DNA from: Glandiceps talaboti
Lineage: Eukaryota; Hemichordata; Enteropneusta; Spengelidae
NCBI RefSeq assembly: GCF_964340395.1
Contig: NC_135567.1
Location: 4,700,899-4,764,898, forward strand
Direction of reading: 5' to 3'
DNA: 64,000 nt
Part shown: one piece after another, positions 59,501 to 64,000 of the stretch
Layout: each line of letters opens with the position of its first letter
Numbering within the stretch: the stretch's first letter is position 1
The notes under the pieces: generated by a model
Told to the model about the DNA's origin: nothing
What the model saw: the letters and a program-made list of their open reading frames with translations, nothing else
Database searches by the model: none
Program-made: the position numbers and the translations under genes

Positions 59501-60795
59501 CTATGGTAATAGTCTAGTCAGTGAGTATTTCTATGTGTACAAGTGTAGACTGAAGTCTATGGTAATAGTCTAGTCAGTGAGTATTTCTATGTGTACAAGT
59601 GTGGACTGAAGTCTATGGTAATAGTCTAGTCAGTGAGTATTTCTATGTGTACAAGTGTAGACTGAAGTCTATGGTAATAGTCTAGTCAGTGAGTATTTCT
59701 ATGTGTACAAGTGTAGACTATAGTCTATGGTAATAGTCTAGTCAGTGAGTATTTATATGTGTACTAGTGTAGACTGAAGTCTATGGTAATAGTCTAGTCA
59801 GTGAGTATTTTTATGTATACAAGTGTAGACTGAAGTCTATGGTAATAGTCTAGTCAGTGAGTATTTCTATGTGTACAAGTGTAGACTGAAATCTATGGTA
59901 ATAGTCTAGTCAGTGAGTATTTCTATGTGTACAAGTGTAGACTGAAGTCTATGGTAATAGTCTAGTCAGTGAGTATTTCTATGTGTACAAGTGTAGACTG
60001 AAGTCTAAGGTAATAGTCTAGTCAGTGAGTATTTCTATGTGTACAAGTGTAGACTGAAGTCTATGGTAATAGTCTAGTCAGTGAGTATTTCTATGTGTAC
60101 AAGTGTAGACTGAAGTCTATGGTAATAGTCTAGTCAGTGAGTATTTCTATGTGTACAAGTGTAGACTGAAGTCTATGGTAATAGTCTAGTCAGTGAGTAT
60201 TTCTATGTGTACAAGTGTAGACTGAAGTCTATGGTAATAGTCTAGTCAGTGAGTATTTCTATGTGTACAAGTGTAGACTGAAGTCTATGGTAATAGTCTA
60301 GTCAGTGAGTATTTCTATGTGTACAAGTGTAGACTGAAGTCTAAGGTAATAGTCTAGTCAGTGAGTATTTATATGTGTACAAGTGTAGACTGAAGTCTAT
60401 GGTAATAGTCTAGTCAGTGAGTATTTCTATGTGTACAAGTGTAGACTGAAGTCTATGGTAATAGTCTAGTCAGTGAGTATTTCTATGTGTACAAGTGTAG
60501 ACTGAAGTCTATGGTAATAGTCTAGTCAGTGAGTATTTCTATGTGTACTAGTGTAGACTGAAGTCTATGGTAATAGTCTAGTCAGTGAGTATTTCTATGT
60601 GTACAAGTGTAGACTGAAGTCTATGGTAATAGTCTAGTCAGTGAGTATTTATATGTGTACAAGTGTAGACTGAAGTCTATGGTAATAGTCTAGTCAGTGA
60701 GTATTTATATGTGTACTAGTGTAGACTGAAGTCTATGGTAATAGTCTAGTCAGTGAGTATTTCTATGTGTAAAAGTTTAGACTATAGTGAATGTC
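35568..60795. repeat. 56-bp satellite array, ~450 units with higher-order structure
   Basis: The consensus unit is GTGAGTATTTCTATGTGTAC, then AAGTGTAGACTGAAGTCTAT, then GGTAATAGTCTAGTCA: 56 bp, 20 G/C. The core TAGACT-GA-AGTCTA is an inverted repeat, perfect in the variant TAGACTATAGTCTA, and AGTCTA recurs a third time before the unit end. Length variants exist: a 49-bp unit lacking 7 bp (TAGACTATAGTAATAG) at 16 places, a 60-bp unit with CTAGCTAG at six, and a 58-bp unit with CTAATTGG at about nine. Variants recur in fixed order, giving long tandem duplications with offsets of 2071, 2400 and 3631 bp (37, 43 and 65 units). The first three units have GTCAGTCAG instead of GTCAGTGAG, and the last two (to about 60840) are heavily decayed, as expected for array edges. 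No unit is open in all frames; it is non-coding. Confidence 0.98.
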
Positions 60796-62235
60796 TGGTC
60801 TGTTAGTGTTTATTTGTACAAAAGTAGATTGCAGGCTACAATATCTATATTAATAGATTTGCAGTCTTACACATTATGTCTTAGTGGTAGTTAGGGAAAA
60901 CACCTGTGAATATTTGGATTAACAAAGTGAAAATATTTCAGTGTCCTTGTAATTAGACTATGACCTTGAGCTTGGATCGAAAAGATCATGTGATAAGTGT
61001 GTTGCCCGTCCCCTAAAACCTATATATAGACACTTGTGTCATATCTGCAGCACTTTCAGGACCCTGCGATATTCAATACCTTTAATATTTTGGTGATATT
61101 GATACCAGTTGTCTTGGTAACAGAAGTTTGTAATAAAAGCAGCTCAGCAAATGCCTTTGCTGTATTTTTCCTGAAAGACTAAAAGATTTGATATTTTCTG
61201 CGGCTTTTTCATCACTATTTCTCGTGAGACTTCACAGTTTTTGCAACTTTATTATTTTTTCTCAAATACATAAAAAAAGTTTAGGTTCTACAGTGAAAGC
61301 TAGGTGGGGGGTTGGGTAACCAGAACCAAACAATTATTTTTATTTGGCCTCATCCTCATGTACATCCTGTACTACACAATGCATATATTACAAATCTATC
61401 TGGGTGAGACTGAGACAGTGAGAGTGAAATGAAACAATCCAGTAGTAGTAGTAGTAACAGAATGACATGATAAACTACACCTCAAGAAGTGTTTTTCTAA
61501 AGAACTACTAATATATACTCAGGCATTTTATTGGGGGTTCCATTATTTATTTCAAGATATCATAACTTTACTCGATTAAGGCCCCTATTTTCCAGCAAAA
61601 TGAATGCACATGATACTAGCGATATGCAACTCTATGAAATTTTACTATATTAAGACCTCAATTACTGGGGTTTCCATCAAAAATAATGTACACAATACTA
61701 GTATGCAACTCTATGTAAATTTTACCAGATGTCCCCCATCTTGTTTATGCACATTTGCTGCATAGAGATTTGGTTATCTTTTCGCTACGTTACTTGACTG
61801 TCTGGAAACCATGGTAACAAAATTGGGAAATGTCACGAAACTGGCAGAGTTTTCCATATATTTTACCATGGCAATATATTCGTTGGCGAGTGTATGTCAA
61901 TTACAGCAACCATGCTTTGTTTTGTGATGTTTTCCACCTGACCAACCAACCAACCAACCATTCCTGCCATGTCTCACATCACTCATCTTAATTCATACCC
62001 TGCTGTATATAGGTTACATAGGTTGACAGCCCCCTGCATAGATACTATGATGAATACAAGACAGTGCCAACATGTTCTCCTGAATGGCTAGTAGATGGCT
62101 TTACAAACTATCAACATCTGTTTGGGGGCCAGCGACCAATTTTACAGGTCACCTATACTTTTCATCACTTCCCAAGGGAATAGAAAAATTATTCTGTGTA
62201 TAATAACTAACAAAAAGCCTGTATGCATGTCTATT
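60796..62235. other. Spacer right of the satellite; possible LTR-like patch
   Basis: Mostly AT-rich without gene. 60955-61200 has CTATATATAGAC at 61019 and AATAAA at 61132 about 110 bp apart, the layout of an LTR promoter and poly(A) signal, but no terminal TG/CA duplication or retroviral-type coding sequence is seen, so it is not called as an element. Confidence 0.35.
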
Positions 62236-62272
62236 TGACCTTTGACCTAACATCTAATTTGACCTTTGACCT
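62236..62272 (-). promoter_or_regulatory. Two DR1-type motifs 24 bp apart (sequence match only)
   Basis: TGACCTTTGACCT at 62236-62248 and again at 62260-62272. Both are perfect, separated by AACATCTAATT. The second looks like a local duplication of the first with its flank. Confidence 0.35.
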
Positions 62273-63082
62273 TATCAGTTGTATGTTTAGTACACAGCTT
62301 TACATGTTTTGTCTATACATATATAGTAAACAGCTGACTGTCTAAGTTCACTAAGTGACCGTCCATGTAATTTTAGTTCAAATAAAATGTTTTAATATTT
62401 CATAGGTATTTGATTAGCCTGTGATCAGAAGGGGTTAGATATTTTTAAAACATGGTTTGAATGCTGTCAGACATGTAAAGGGACTGGAATCAATTGGTTT
62501 AAAAGAAGTAATCCCACTGCTTCCACCACATTGAAAGTTTTAAAGGCATTGGTTATTTCTCCAACTACTACTACCACAGTATATTTGTGTCAACTCATTG
62601 CATTAATCAGTACCTGTGTTTGGATTTCAATGGCTGAGTTGCAGGCCAGAACATTAACTCCAAAATACTAGTTGGCTCCAAATGTTGTCATTGGGACTGT
62701 GAACATATCTAAACATTATCCCTAATACCTTACCCAACTGTTCCCGTTTTACTCCTGTGAGACCCACTTCTCTCCTCACAACTGATAATTAATTCACTAT
62801 ATGCCATATGGTTGTCAACAGCGGTTTGATGACATGGTTTGATATGATACCTAACCATAAACCAAAATTTAAGGCAACACTGGGTTGTTCATTACCATGG
62901 TTACAAGGGTGATATAGTAAAAGTGAAATAACAATGCAAAGATAATATTATTTTTTAGGGCTCACTAATTGTACCCGTACCAACTATATTGCATGGTTAG
63001 GCTGTTTATTACAAGGATGTTATAGTAAAAGTTAAATATGTTTTGAGCACCTCATACCCATAGCTAACTACAATATTATTTG
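62273..63082. other. Spacer, nothing recognised
   Basis: No supported gene. Weakly repeated phrases (TTACCATGGTTACAAGG..TTATAGTAAAAGT) at 62890-63035. Confidence 0.5.
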
Positions 63083-64000
63083 TTGAGGTCACTAAGTGTT
63101 CACTTACTGGCTATATCGCATGGTGTTTGTATACAATGCGGAGCAATAGGATTTTAACAGCCAAAAATAATGCTAAGCTAGAAAATAAAGTTAGTCAAAG
63201 TGAAATGTGTTGCTCCCCTCATCTCATTTCCTAAAATATGGACTCCCCCAAGAAATGATTTGTAAAAATACTGCCAATGGCATTGTAGCACAACTGTACA
63301 GTTTTTGAAATGTTTATCCATATGCTAGTCCATGCTAAAAATAGGTGTTCATTTACTGAATGACTACCCAGTTGCCTAGCCAACCATGTTCCTATCTTTG
63401 CGATATGCGCTATCATTTGGCTGTTACTATGCGCGTTGTCATGTTGTTAGATATATTTGCATACATTTTTGCTTTTTTTGTTCACTTGTGTATGAATTCC
63501 TGATATTATCTTTGCAAAATATGTCATCATTTGGCTGTTGCTATGGGCGTGGTCTTCTTGCTAGACATATTTGCATATATTTTTAAATGTTTATTAATTT
63601 ATCTTTCAATTCCTGTTATCTTTTCAATATACATGATTTGGCTGTTACTATGGGCATGGTCTTGTTGCTAGGCAAATTTACGTACATTTTTTGAATGTTT
63701 ATTCAATTGTGTATTATTCCGTTGTTATCTTTGTGAAATACACGACCGTTTGGTTGTTGCTAAGGGCGTGGTCATGGTTGCTAGGGATATGTGCATACAT
63801 TTTTTGAATGTTTACTCACTTGCCTACCAGATGTTGTTATTTTACCAAAATATACTGCCAATTGGTTGTTGGTGAGGGCGTGGTCTTGGTTGTTATTATG
63901 TTAAGGCCAATTGTGTCAAAATATTTTGAAGGAAATCTGCAGAATAACACTTTAAGAAACATCTCACCAAGTTTCAGTCTCAATGACCAAGTACTTTGTG
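63083..64000 (+). mobile_element. Hairpin-type minisatellite element, cut by the window end
   Basis: It starts GAGGTCACTAAGTGTTCACT and follows the 7275 element: TACAATGCGGAGCAATAGGA, AAATAATGCTAAGCTAGA, CTGCCAATGGCATTGTAGCA, then four core units with TTGCTAG-type phrases at about 63441, 63553, 63661 and 63776. It then has CTGCAGAATAACACTTTAAG and CAGTCTCAATGACCAAGTAC. The microsatellite and terminal hairpin should lie just beyond 64000. Confidence 0.75.

Noticed and set aside
35568-60795. CRISPR array
   Set aside because: There are no unique spacers: the whole 56-bp period is repeated, the context is eukaryotic, and no cas-like genes are present.

Overview
The window looks like non-coding, repeat-rich chromosomal DNA from a marine invertebrate animal. 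The signs are spliceosomal-type exon borders, non-LTR retrotransposon debris, cut-and-paste transposon relics with introns, abundant microsatellites, AT-rich spacer DNA and a very long satellite array. I see no bacterial operons, Shine-Dalgarno sites, rRNA or tRNA. Internal minisatellites combined with stem-loop ends recall the pearl/HINE elements known from bivalves, but similar repeats occur in other lophotrochozoans and in lancelets or hemichordates, so I do not name a species.

Layout. 1-8.4 kb: dispersed repeats of one structural type (tandem core units, a microsatellite, then a terminal hairpin followed by TAAAA). One of these is split by a 5'-truncated LINE (4398-5532). 8414-14605: a decayed 6.2-kb DNA transposon bounded by ~53-bp inverted repeats. 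It carries a SWIM/YqaJ-nuclease gene on the + strand and a THAP/DDE transposase gene on the - strand, converging (ISL2EU-like organisation). 15-21.5 kb: more hairpin-ended repeats, a ~2-kb inverted-repeat pair and a 151-bp tandem block. 21.65-22.9 kb: a second SWIM/YqaJ relic, interrupted by a 22-bp minisatellite grown out of its own coding sequence. 23-29.5 kb: poly(G)/poly(C) repeats, fold-back elements, a 107-bp tandem block and a ~500-bp CATA/CAGA/GTAC microsatellite field. 30.7-35.2 kb: a LINE C-terminal scrap, one clean 99-nt ankyrin-repeat exon on the - strand (the only piece that looks like a functional host gene) and a mobile-element relic with an NCSGQNK motif. 35568-60795: about 450 copies of a 56-bp satellite, 39% of the window, with higher-order structure. 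60.8-64 kb: spacer and the start of another hairpin-type element.

No complete intact host gene is present. The ankyrin exon implies a - strand gene whose other exons I could not recognise. If that gene extends upstream past 35.5 kb, the satellite would lie inside it or in its 5' flank. All mobile-element genes here are broken by stops, frameshifts or deletions, so the window is best read as a graveyard of nested elements next to a satellite block.
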